Part shown: positions 1 through 6,660 of the stretch, in pieces
How the letters are laid out: each line of letters begins with the position of its first letter
Position numbering within the stretch: the first letter of the stretch is position 1
From: CAZGQY01 sp964528035
GTDB taxonomy: Bacteria > Pseudomonadota > Gammaproteobacteria > Methylococcales > UBA1147
Length of the DNA stretch: 8,758 bases
Direction of reading: 5' to 3'
NCBI GenBank assembly: GCA_964528035.1
Contig: CAZGQY010000173.1
Span: 1 to 8,758, forward strand
Made by a program: the position numbers and the translations under genes
The notes under the pieces: model-generated
Told to the model about the DNA's origin: nothing
Database searches by the model: none
The model's input: only the letters and a program-made list of their open reading frames with translations

Positions 1-60
1 CTTGAAGACAAACAATAATCCTGCGTCAATCTTTCGCATATTATTAAAACCTCGCACCTA
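1..60. repeat. Half copy of a dispersed palindromic repeat (right half)
   Basis: These 60 bases match positions 2609-2668 at 58 of 60 positions, in the same orientation; the differences are at positions 35 (C/T) and 56 (A/T). In the second copy this stretch is the right arm of a long imperfect palindrome, so the window probably opens in the middle of an equivalent element whose left arm lies outside. The two copies bracket the glycosyltransferase and deacetylase genes. The match is directly visible; that it is a MITE- or REP-like genomic repeat is inference. Confidence 0.85.
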
Positions 61-106
61 AGCTTGATTTACATTCAATGACAGGCCGACGGGTTATTTG
101 GAAATA

Positions 107-1357
107 ATGAAAAAAAGAGTTTTAATGATTGCCTACCATTATCCGCCACAGCATGGTAGTAGTGGTTTGCAACGTACTATTTCGTTTGTGAATGATTTAC
201 CGGATGAAGGTTGGGAACCTATTGTTTTGAGCGCTCATCCTATGGCTTATAGTGAGTGCAGTGATGGTCAGCTAGGGGATATACGCGCGGGTACGAAAGT
301 TTATCGAGCATTCGGGCTGGATACGAAAAAACATCTGTCGATCAAACAACGCTATTTATCGAGTATGGCATTGCCGGATCGGTGGGTTAGTTGGTGGCTT
401 GGTGCGGTACCCACTGCTTTGTGGTTGATCAGGAAATATCGACCGCAAGTTATCTGGAGTACTTATCCGATTGCTACGGCACATCTGATTGGGGAATCCC
501 TGCATAAAATTACCGGTTTACCCTGGGTTGCCGATTTCAGGGACTCGATGACCGAGCCAGGTTATCCGGATAGCGAATCAGTTTACAATTCGTATGTGAG
601 AATTGAACGCAGCGCAGTCGCCAATTGTTCGCGTGTTGTTTTTACAACTCCAGGAGCAGTCAAATTATACGCGGAACGCTATCCGCAAGTACCTGAGCAG
701 CGCTGGTCGTTAATTGCCAATGGATACAATGAGAATATTTTTCGTGAAATAGAGGGTTCGGGTGTTTCGCTTGCAAAACAATCGAAGCATCCGCTCAAGA
801 TTGTACATAGTGGGATTTTATATCCGAATGAACGCGATCCCAGAGTCTTTTTTGCTGCTTTGTCGGAGTTAAAAAAAGACAAGCTTATTGACTGTAACCA
901 GGTGAACATTGTTCTTCGGGCAACGGGTCATGACGGAATATTTGAACCGATGTTGAGGGATTATGGAATCGATGATATCGTTTTTCTGGCGCCAAGTATT
1001 TCATATCGGGATGCATTGATAGAACAACTGTCGGTGGATGGATTGATACTTTTTCAGGCGGCTAATTGTAATCACCAGATTCCTGCAAAATTATATGAGT
1101 ATTTACGTACTCGGAAACCCATTCTGGCACTTACCGATCCACTTGGGGATACGGCGGGTGTTCTTAAAGAAAGTGGTGTATCTGAAATCACGCCTTTGGA
1201 TGATAAAGCGGGTATTATTGATGCGATGAAAAAATTCCTTCAACGACTGAGCAACGACACAGTAACTCAGCCAACGGATGGGTTCGTTGAAAAATATTCC
1301 AGGCGGGTGTCTGCCAAACATCTAGGCCGGTTGCTTGATCAGATAACGTCTGTTTAG
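107..1357 (+). CDS. GT-B fold glycosyltransferase (GT4/group 1-like)
   Basis: The predicted 416-residue cytoplasmic enzyme probably transfers a sugar from a nucleotide-sugar donor during surface polysaccharide assembly. The N-terminus is a typical GT-B Rossmann start (VLMIAYHYPPQHGSSGLQR, residues 5-23), where a hydrophobic strand leads into a glycine-rich turn. PWVADFRDS (139-147) is the acceptor-domain motif common in this group. The C-terminal donor domain has IVHSGILYP (232-240) and IPAKLYEYLRTRKPILAL (325-342), with the E of KLYEYL in the usual nucleotide-sugar ribose-contact position. Length is normal. An in-frame TTG at 98 would add three residues, but ATG at 107 is preferred because GGA at 100-102 precedes it and the second domain-defining residues follow at once. 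It is followed after 167 bp by a deacetylase on the same strand, suggesting joint work on one glycan. Donor and acceptor cannot be read from the sequence. Confidence 0.88.
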   Translation: MKKRVLMIAYHYPPQHGSSGLQRTISFVNDLPDEGWEPIVLSAHPMAYSECSDGQLGDIRAGTKVYRAFGLDTKKHLSIKQRYLSSMALPDRWVSWWLGAVPTALWLIRKYRPQVIWSTYPIATAHLIGESLHKITGLPWVADFRDSMTEPGYPDSESVYNSYVRIERSAVANCSRVVFTTPGAVKLYAERYPQVPEQRWSLIANGYNENIFREIEGSGVSLAKQSKHPLKIVHSGILYPNERDPRVFFAALSELKKDKLIDCNQVNIVLRATGHDGIFEPMLRDYGIDDIVFLAPSISYRDALIEQLSVDGLILFQAANCNHQIPAKLYEYLRTRKPILALTDPLGDTAGVLKESGVSEITPLDDKAGIIDAMKKFLQRLSNDTVTQPTDGFVEKYSRRVSAKHLGRLLDQITSV

Positions 1358-1515
1358 TTTGCGTATTCCTTTCCGGTAATCTCCCGGTGCTCTGTCAATG
1401 TGTAGTAATGGGAGATAGATTATATCGAGAAGTGTCCAACTGCCGGGCTCGCGATCGCTGGGTGAGTAGCGCCCCGATTTAATTGGTTTATGAGTACTCA
1501 GACTTTTATTTGGAT

Positions 1516-1520
1516 GGAGA
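1516..1520 (+). promoter_or_regulatory. Ribosome binding site deciding the deacetylase start
   Basis: GGAGA lies four bases before ATG at 1525. An in-frame TTG at 1483 has no comparable purine-rich site, and the 14 residues it would add are not hydrophobic or family-like, so ATG 1525 is the preferred start. Confidence 0.6.
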
Positions 1521-1524
1521 CATT

Positions 1525-2484
1525 ATGATCTTAAAAGGGTTGTCAACCTTGCTGCCTCTGGTATGTGGGGTGCCGGCGAGGCGTCGTCGTTTGTCTGTGT
1601 TGATTTATCACCGTGTACTTCCCGAGAAAGATTTTATGAGGGTGGGTGAAACCGATGCGCTTACTTTTGACTGGCATATGCAGTTAATATCTCGTTATTT
1701 TAATCCTTTACCATTGCATAGTGCGCTTGAATTAATGGATGAAGGCCAATTGCCTGCGGGCAGTATTTGCGTCACGTTTGACGATGGTTACGCGGATAAC
1801 GCCGAAGTAGCACTACCCATTTTGCGAAAATGGCAAGTTCCGGCAACGTTTTTTATTGCTACCGGATTTTTGAATGGCGGCAGGATGTGGAATGATACAG
1901 TGCTCGAGACATTGAAAACTGTAGATGAACCAACATTGGATCTAACAGAAATTGGCTTGGGTGTATTGCCGATCTCCAGCAATTCCAAACGCTACAGTTC
2001 CGCATTGAATATATTAACAGCGATCAAGCATATGTCTTTTGAAAAAAGAATGGAGGCGACAGAATATATCGCATCGTTTGCTACAGACTTGACGGAAAAT
2101 CTAATGATGACGACGGAGCAGATACTGGAATTGGCATCTGCCGGTATGGAATTGGGGGGGCATACAGTGAATCATCCAATTCTGGCGAAATTGCCCGATA
2201 ATCAGGCTCGGGATGAAATCGAGCAGGGTAAAATTATGCTTGAAAGTTTGCTTGGAAAAAGTATTCGTTACTTTGCTTATCCAAATGGTAAACCAGGAGG
2301 TGATTACACTGATATTCACGCGAGTATGTTATCAGAACTCGGATTTGAAGCAGGTGTATCAACCCAATGGGGTGTAGCGAACCGCGAAACAGATGTGTGG
2401 CAAATTCCACGATTTACACCGTGGGATTCTACTCCTGCCAGTTTCTTTCTTAGGTTAATCAGGAATTATACAAATGTTCAGTGA
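1525..2484 (+). CDS. Polysaccharide deacetylase (NodB/CE4 family)
   Basis: The predicted 319-residue metal-dependent deacetylase would remove N- or O-acetyl groups from a polysaccharide. After LSVLIYHRVLP (23-33) comes the NodB motif TFDDGY (84-89), whose two aspartates serve as catalytic base and metal ligand. The second motif is HTVNHP (213-218), giving the two metal-binding histidines. IRYFAYPNGKPG (247-258) replaces the classic RxPY strand, as is common in exopolysaccharide-locus members. About 125 residues separate the first two motifs, a long insertion but one seen in this subgroup. The N-terminus is only mildly hydrophobic (residues 1-15), so secretion is not certain. It does not show the architecture I associate with the PEP-CTERM-locus deacetylase subfamily. 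It stands 167 bp after the glycosyltransferase and 20 bp before the long palindrome. A run of seven G at 2154-2160 lies directly before the HTVNH motif. Confidence 0.9.
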   Translation: MILKGLSTLLPLVCGVPARRRRLSVLIYHRVLPEKDFMRVGETDALTFDWHMQLISRYFNPLPLHSALELMDEGQLPAGSICVTFDDGYADNAEVALPILRKWQVPATFFIATGFLNGGRMWNDTVLETLKTVDEPTLDLTEIGLGVLPISSNSKRYSSALNILTAIKHMSFEKRMEATEYIASFATDLTENLMMTTEQILELASAGMELGGHTVNHPILAKLPDNQARDEIEQGKIMLESLLGKSIRYFAYPNGKPGGDYTDIHASMLSELGFEAGVSTQWGVANRETDVWQIPRFTPWDSTPASFFLRLIRNYTNVQ

Positions 2485-2503
2485 AAATAATTTTTTCTAA
2501 GAC

Positions 2504-2669
2504 TAATGAGTGAGGATTCAATAATATACGAATCCTGACTGGTCTTATTGTCCGTCTTCTGCGTTGTAGCAACAGTTGCGTAGCCCAGCTATGCGCCTGT
2601 TGCTACGCCTTGAAGACAAACAATAATCCTGCGTCAATCTTTTGCATATTATTAAAACCTCGCTCCTAA
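2504..2669. repeat. Long imperfect palindromic element (MITE/REP-like), possible bidirectional terminator
   Basis: The core at 2545-2626 folds as one long hairpin. The left arm reads TTATTGTCCGTCTTC...GTAGCAACAG and the right arm CTGTTGCTAC...GAAGACAAACAATAA. Inner arms around TTGCGTAG and CTATGCGC continue the stem to a loop near CCCAG (about 2584-2588). Pairing resumes outward: TGAGGATTCAATAATATA on the left against the CATATTATTAAAACCTC region on the right, giving a symmetric unit of about 165 bp. Its right 60 bp recur at the window start. It fills the space between the convergent deacetylase and TPR genes, so it could end transcription from both sides, although no T-run follows the stem. 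No transposase or clear target-site duplication is visible. Confidence 0.75.
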
Positions 2670-2680
2670 AAGCACTATTT

Positions 2681-3427
2681 TTACCAATGCCCTGATTTTT
2701 TCAGTTTTCGTTGTAATCCTGGTAATGGATATCCTCGCTTGTATGCTTTAACCGCATGGGTTTTCGCTTCATCGTAGCGTTTCATGCTAACCAGTAACAA
2801 ACCGAAGTTATAATGAAGTTCGGGATTGTTCGGGGATAATTTTTCTGCACGTATGTATTTCTCATAGGCTTTTTGTTTTTGACCCAGTTTTTGCAAGTAA
2901 ATTGCATATAGGATAATTGGGATGGCGTCGTTTGGGCTGTATCCCATTGCTCGTTGAAGATAACATTCCACAGGTGAAAGAAGTTTATTTTTATTTTTTT
3001 TCTTGAGTAATTTGTACCTGATGATAGATTGCAGGGCTCTATGATGATTTGGCCATGCTCTAACGGTGTAATCCAAGTCCTGATTTAGGTAGCCTTCCTG
3101 ACCTCGAATGAGCGATTCTACCTGGCGTGTGAAATGGTGCGATTCGACTTTGCCTAAAGCGCTCTTATTGAAATGACGGCTTTTGTAATCGAATGGGCCG
3201 AATCCCTGGCCTAAGCCTGTACAGGGAGTGCCGTTTAGTGTTTTACCCACCCAGGGTGCTGTCCCCTCGCCTGATTCCTGAGCGAATGCCTGGGTTTGAA
3301 TCAGAAGTAAAAATAGCAACAGGGTGAGTGTCGTTGTCGACAGGGCGAATAGAACAGAAAGAGGATTCGCTTGCCCGAAAAAATGGTTGGGTGTGCTGCT
3401 TAATTTGTTGTTTTTCATTTGAAACAT
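2681..3427 (-). CDS. Secreted tetratricopeptide-repeat protein
   Basis: The 248-residue protein has an N-terminal export signal: a positively charged start, a long hydrophobic stretch at about residues 23-45 and a likely cleavage site at AFA-Q (47-50). It is therefore periplasmic or outer-membrane associated. The middle (PWVGKTLNGTPC, about 58-69, then a segment with LDYTVRAWPNHHRAL, 118-132) resembles a conserved proteobacterial TPR protein of unknown role. TPR-like helix pairs lie at about 167-199 and 203-233, the second with YNFGLLLVSMKRYDEAKTHA (206-225), before the basic C-terminus GLQRKLKKSGHW. Two cysteines, C69 and C155, could form a disulfide. It is the last gene of the minus-strand operon, 75 bp after the decarboxylase stop. 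AAGGGA just upstream can serve either ATG 3427 or the in-frame ATG at 3418, so the start is uncertain by three residues. TPR proteins usually scaffold complexes; a link to polysaccharide export is inference. Confidence 0.8.
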   Translation of the reverse strand: MFQMKNNKLSSTPNHFFGQANPLSVLFALSTTTLTLLLFLLLIQTQAFAQESGEGTAPWVGKTLNGTPCTGLGQGFGPFDYKSRHFNKSALGKVESHHFTRQVESLIRGQEGYLNQDLDYTVRAWPNHHRALQSIIRYKLLKKKNKNKLLSPVECYLQRAMGYSPNDAIPIILYAIYLQKLGQKQKAYEKYIRAEKLSPNNPELHYNFGLLLVSMKRYDEAKTHAVKAYKRGYPLPGLQRKLKKSGHW

Positions 3428-3483
3428 TTCCCTTGGCCTTAAACTCTTAAATTTACAGTCTCATGCGGGTGCTCCGTCAGGAA

Positions 3484-3517
3484 GAAGTACAGAGTACACT
3501 GTCTACACAAGTACTTC
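3484..3517. repeat. Inverted repeat spanning the decarboxylase stop codon
   Basis: GAAGTAC (3484-3490) and GTACTTC (3511-3517) form a perfect 7-bp stem with a 20-nt loop, covering the decarboxylase stop codon (3503-3505) and the start of the gap before the TPR gene. There is no T-run, so it is not a standard terminator. It could tune mRNA stability or downstream expression, or be chance. Confidence 0.35.
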
Positions 3518-4738
3518 CACAGCATCTGGTTGGCTGAGAAAGGCAGTGGGGCTTGCGCTATAACCGTAGGCGCCTGATTGATAGATAACGACCAGATCAC
3601 CAATATCGGCCTTAGCCAGATCCATTTTATTGGCGAGTAAATCCAAAGGGGTACACAATGGCCCGACGATGCTGGCGATTTCCCGCTGACTTCCGATTAC
3701 CCGATTGCCGATGGTTGCGGGATAATTTTTGCGGATGACCTGGCCAAAATTTCCTGAGGCAGCAAGGTGATGATGCAGGCCACCGTCTGCGATTAGGAAG
3801 ACTTCACCGCGTGATATTTTTCGGTCGACAATTCGACAAACATAGATGCCTGCTTCGCCAACCAGATAACGTCCAAGTTCCAGAATAAGCCGGGCTTCAG
3901 GAAGATTCCGCTGTACTTCTTCGACACGATGCGCGAGTTCGCTGCCTATTTGCGTGAGGTCAAGAGGCGTTTCGCCGGGAAAATAAGGAATCCCAAATCC
4001 ACCCCCTATATTCAATTTAAGGATTGGCGAGGGACAATGGTCGGATAGCCGCATCGCCAGATCGACGCTTTTCTTTTGTGCGTCGATGATGGACTCTGCG
4101 TTGAGATTTTGTGATCCGCTGAAGATATGAAAGCCGATGAACTGTAGATCCATTGCTTTAATTGCACTGAGGGCATCGGGTACGCGTTCTTCGTCTATAC
4201 CAAACTGTTTTGGACCTCCCCCCATTTTCATTCCGGAAGCCTTAAGCTCAAATGCAGGATTGATGCGTACTGCTACACGGGGCCTTATGCCCAGCTTCAA
4301 CGCTTCCTCATTAATGCGAGTCAGTTCTGTCTCGGATTCTATATGCAGGGTGATACCCGCGGCGATGGCAGACGACAGTTCTTCTACCCGCTTTCCAGGA
4401 CCGGCAATACTGATTTCGGAAGCAGGCATGGGAGTATCCAGCGCCACTTTCATTTCTTTACCAGAGGCAACGTCCATCCCGTCGGTAATGGTGGCCATAT
4501 GTTGTACCACGGCAGGCATGGGATTGGCTTTCAGTGCGTAGTGTATATGAACTTGTTGAGGAATATTTTCTCGCAAATATTTTATACGAGCATTGAGTAA
4601 ACTCCGGTCGTAGGCATAAAAGGGAGTGCAACCAACCCGTTTTGCCAATTGGATTAGTTTTATGCCACCAACGAGCAGGCAATCGTTTTCCACTGGAAAT
4701 TGTTGCATCGCAGTGTGAGTGGGGGGTGTTTTATTCAT
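3503..4738 (-). CDS. PLP-dependent decarboxylase, exosortase A system-associated
   Basis: This 411-residue enzyme belongs to the fold-type III (alanine racemase-like) amino-acid decarboxylases, related to diaminopimelate and ornithine decarboxylases. HYALKANP (66-73) carries the pyridoxal-phosphate lysine K70. GFHIFSGSQ (202-210), LNIGGGFGIPYFPGE (242-256) and ELGRYLVGEAG (287-297) are the phosphate- and substrate-site motifs. GPLCTPLD (359-366) supplies the active-site cysteine, and GAYGYSASPTAFL (389-401) the closing tyrosine loop. The variant sequences match, from memory, the subfamily found beside exosortase A loci rather than housekeeping LysA. Its ATG overlaps the stop of the upstream ligase (ATGA, 4735-4738), implying translational coupling and a joint pathway. 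The true substrate is unknown; a diamino acid or related compound for decorating a polysaccharide or lipid carrier is inference. Confidence 0.9.
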   Translation of the reverse strand: MNKTPPTHTAMQQFPVENDCLLVGGIKLIQLAKRVGCTPFYAYDRSLLNARIKYLRENIPQQVHIHYALKANPMPAVVQHMATITDGMDVASGKEMKVALDTPMPASEISIAGPGKRVEELSSAIAAGITLHIESETELTRINEEALKLGIRPRVAVRINPAFELKASGMKMGGGPKQFGIDEERVPDALSAIKAMDLQFIGFHIFSGSQNLNAESIIDAQKKSVDLAMRLSDHCPSPILKLNIGGGFGIPYFPGETPLDLTQIGSELAHRVEEVQRNLPEARLILELGRYLVGEAGIYVCRIVDRKISRGEVFLIADGGLHHHLAASGNFGQVIRKNYPATIGNRVIGSQREIASIVGPLCTPLDLLANKMDLAKADIGDLVVIYQSGAYGYSASPTAFLSQPDAVEVLV

Positions 4739-6327
4739 ATGTCTAAGTTTTCAAACATGTCGTTTAATTCGTGGGTCAATTCTTTGCGGTTGATTTTTCC
4801 ATTAGGGTTCTTTGGAAGTTCCGTATAAATCTTGATTGCAGCAGGCACCATAAAATTCGCCAGTTGTTGTCGGCAGATATTGAGAATGTTATCGGTGTCG
4901 ATTGTCTTTTCCTTTGCTGCTGCAGTGGCAGCAACGACGATTGCCTGTCCCAGTGCCGGGTGTGGTATACCCAAAACAGCAGCTTCACCTACAAGACCAC
5001 TCGCATAAATTACTTCTTCAACTTCCGTTGGACTGACACGGTAGCCCGATGTTTTGATCATGTCGTCTTTTCGACCCACGAAATACAGGAAGCCGTCTTC
5101 ATCCCTGCTTACGGTATCTCCCGACCAGACAGCTATTTCCGGTATGGGGATTTCCTTAATTTGTGTCGGGCTGGGTTTAAAGCGTTCCTTGGTTTTTTGT
5201 GGATCGTTCCAGTATCCCATTGCAACCAGACAACCACGATGAACCAATTCGCCGGGCTCATTGGCGGCACACAAACTACCGTCTTCACGTACCACCAGGA
5301 TTTCCGCATTGGGAATGGCTTTGCCCATTGAATCCGGGCGCTCATCGATTAGCTCTGGAGGTAAATAAGTGGATCTGAATGCTTCTGTCAATCCATACAT
5401 TAAATAGAACTGTATACCAGGAACGGCTTCTCGCAACGCATTGAGTGTCGATTTGGGCATTTTTCCACCGGAATTCGTCATGTATCTCAGGGATTTACTT
5501 GCTTCATCCGGCCATTCAAGCTGGCCGAGTTGTACCCATAGAGGCGGTACAGCGCCCAGGCCAGTAATTTTTTCGCGAACAACAGCTTTGATAACATCTC
5601 TGGCTAACAGATAATCCATTAATACTGAGCAGGCGCCACGGAGCAGCGGCGACATCAGTTGATTTAAACCATAATCAAAGCTGAATGGCAGTACTGCCAA
5701 TATACGGTCGGAGGGATCCATCTTTAAGTATTCGGCAACGCTTTTTGCACCACTGACGATATTATTATGGGAAAGGACTACGCCTTTTGGTTTTCCGGTA
5801 CTTCCAGATGTATATAAAATTGCAGCCATATCAGAATCGATGACGGTCGGCAATTTTATTGGTGTATCGTTTGCTTTACAGTTTTTCCAGGGTCTAAACT
5901 GTATTCCTGGAATGTTTTTCTCAATGGGCTGGTCTTCGACAATGACCACTGTATGCAAATCCGGGCAATTTGCCAGCACCTGTTCCAGTGCGGTAATTCT
6001 ATTTTTCGAGGTGACCAGAATTTGTACATTACAGTCATTCAATATGTGCTGTACCTGCTCGGCTTTTAGAACTGGGTTAACGGGTACAAAAACGCCCCCA
6101 GCCAGATTTGCTGCCAACATGGAAATTGCGGATTCCAATTGTTTAGGCAGGTAAATGGCCAGTCGTTGTTGCGGTCGTAGTCCAAATTGAATGAATGTGT
6201 GGGCTTGTTCTGTCATTTGCTCGGCAAGCTGGCGATAGCTCAGACTTACTTTGCGGTTGGAAATTGCCTGATTATCGGGTACTGCTTGTGCGGATTTCAG
6301 GGCTAACTCATGAACTAAATTCGACAT
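4735..6327 (-). CDS. Acyl-CoA ligase (AMP-forming), exosortase A system-associated
   Basis: This 530-residue adenylate-forming enzyme would activate a carboxylic acid with ATP and pass it to CoA or a carrier-protein thiol. All hallmark motifs are intact: the P-loop YTSGSTGKPKG (172-182), the A5 motif YGLTEAFRS (311-319), the SGDTV aspartate motif (402-406), the hinge GRKDDMIKTSGYRVSPTEVE (418-437), and catalytic lysine K511 in PKNPNGKINRKEL (506-518). The sequence matches, from memory, the ligase that accompanies PEP-CTERM/exosortase A exopolysaccharide clusters, and the directly coupled decarboxylase supports that. It is the first gene of the minus-strand operon. No good Shine-Dalgarno precedes ATG 6327, but the N-terminus (VHELALKSAQAVPDNQA) fits the family, so the start is accepted. 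No acyl carrier protein or hydrolase from the usual cluster is in view. Confidence 0.92.
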   Translation of the reverse strand: MSNLVHELALKSAQAVPDNQAISNRKVSLSYRQLAEQMTEQAHTFIQFGLRPQQRLAIYLPKQLESAISMLAANLAGGVFVPVNPVLKAEQVQHILNDCNVQILVTSKNRITALEQVLANCPDLHTVVIVEDQPIEKNIPGIQFRPWKNCKANDTPIKLPTVIDSDMAAILYTSGSTGKPKGVVLSHNNIVSGAKSVAEYLKMDPSDRILAVLPFSFDYGLNQLMSPLLRGACSVLMDYLLARDVIKAVVREKITGLGAVPPLWVQLGQLEWPDEASKSLRYMTNSGGKMPKSTLNALREAVPGIQFYLMYGLTEAFRSTYLPPELIDERPDSMGKAIPNAEILVVREDGSLCAANEPGELVHRGCLVAMGYWNDPQKTKERFKPSPTQIKEIPIPEIAVWSGDTVSRDEDGFLYFVGRKDDMIKTSGYRVSPTEVEEVIYASGLVGEAAVLGIPHPALGQAIVVAATAAAKEKTIDTDNILNICRQQLANFMVPAAIKIYTELPKNPNGKINRKELTHELNDMFENLDI

Positions 6328-6390
6328 GGAGTATTCTGCAAGTTCTTTTTAGAAGGGTTTATATACTGAATTAGGATTTTATGGTTTGAA

Positions 6391-6423
6391 AGTATAGAGA
6401 GCGTCTATTAAATAATCTATACT
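6391..6423. promoter_or_regulatory. Inverted repeat with outward-facing TATACT hexamers
   Basis: AGTATAGA (6391-6398) and TCTATACT (6416-6423) are perfect 8-bp inverted arms around a 17-bp AT-rich spacer. Each arm contains TATACT, close to the -10 consensus, reading outward on opposite strands. On the minus strand it could drive the ligase operon, starting about 57 bases before ATG 6327, but the matching -35 (TAGATT) is poor. It may instead be a regulator site. Confidence 0.35.
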
Positions 6424-6526
6424 CATGTTGGTAATGGTGGTTGCTGATAAGTCGCGATGAACTTGGGTTAAACTTGATTTGCTAACGTTATATAGTGTCA
6501 GAATATTTTACAGTATCGGCTGATAT

Positions 6527-6556
6527 TTGATTTTCAATCAAAAGGTGATTTATAAA
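6527..6556 (+). promoter_or_regulatory. Candidate sigma70 promoter of the export/PqqD/kinase operon
   Basis: TTGATT (6527-6532, four of six to the -35 consensus) and TATAAA (6551-6556, five of six to -10) are 18 bp apart, giving a start near 6563 and a leader of about 100 bases. The -35 lies inside a perfect 7-bp inverted repeat, TTTGATT-TTC-AATCAAA (6526-6542), a possible activator or repressor site. A second option is TTAAAC (6468-6473), 17 bp, TATAGT (6491-6496), which matches less well. Confidence 0.35.
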
Positions 6557-6566
6557 ACATTGATAA

Positions 6567-6590
6567 TACACTAATAATATTATTGGTGTA
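6567..6590. promoter_or_regulatory. 24-bp palindrome, operator candidate
   Basis: The half-sites ACACTAATAAT and ATTATTGGTGT (6568-6589) form a palindrome with one mismatched pair and one extra T/A pair outside. It sits just downstream of the predicted -10, where a dimeric repressor would block transcription. Such symmetry with no T-run argues against a terminator. The binding protein is unknown. Confidence 0.4.
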
Positions 6591-6647
6591 AAGATTGCCT
6601 GTAGATTGAAAGATTAATAAGAGCGAGATTATTGGCCGCAGGGCTTC

Positions 6648-6652
6648 AGAGG
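6648..6652 (+). promoter_or_regulatory. Ribosome binding site of the Tat-signal protein gene
   Basis: AGAGG stands eight bases before ATG 6661. It is the clearest Shine-Dalgarno in the plus-strand operon; the PqqD-like and kinase genes lack one, which suggests the first product is made at a higher level. Confidence 0.6.
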
Positions 6653-6660
6653 TAGAACAC

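Larger units (their letters stand above)
6328..6660. other. Divergent intergenic control region
   Basis: This 333-bp AT-rich gap separates the minus-strand ligase operon from the plus-strand export/PqqD/kinase operon. I find no convincing gene in it. It holds three inverted repeats (6391-6423, 6526-6542, 6567-6590), a sigma70-like promoter for the plus strand, and possible -10 hexamers facing the ligase. The density of symmetry in so short a stretch suggests regulated divergent expression, but no regulator gene is adjacent. Confidence 0.6.

Noticed and set aside
1379..1416. ATCTCCC/GGGAGAT inverted repeat after the glycosyltransferase as a terminator
   Set aside because: The loop is about 24 bases and no T-run follows, so a 7-bp match may be chance.
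1451..1458. GCGATCGC octamer
   Set aside because: A single occurrence of an 8-bp palindrome in the window is not evidence of a repeat family or origin element.
4137..4541. Plus-strand open frame of 134 codons inside the decarboxylase
   Set aside because: It is antisense to a well-supported enzyme and has no recognisable motif or ribosome site.
4771..5331. Plus-strand open frame of 186 codons inside the acyl-CoA ligase
   Set aside because: It lies opposite conserved ligase motifs and its translation looks like antisense noise rich in F, C and R.
6430..6444. Sigma54-like GG...GC pair in the divergent region, attractive because exosortase loci can be RpoN-controlled
   Set aside because: The spacing between GG and GC is 11 bases instead of 10 and the CAC part of the consensus is missing.
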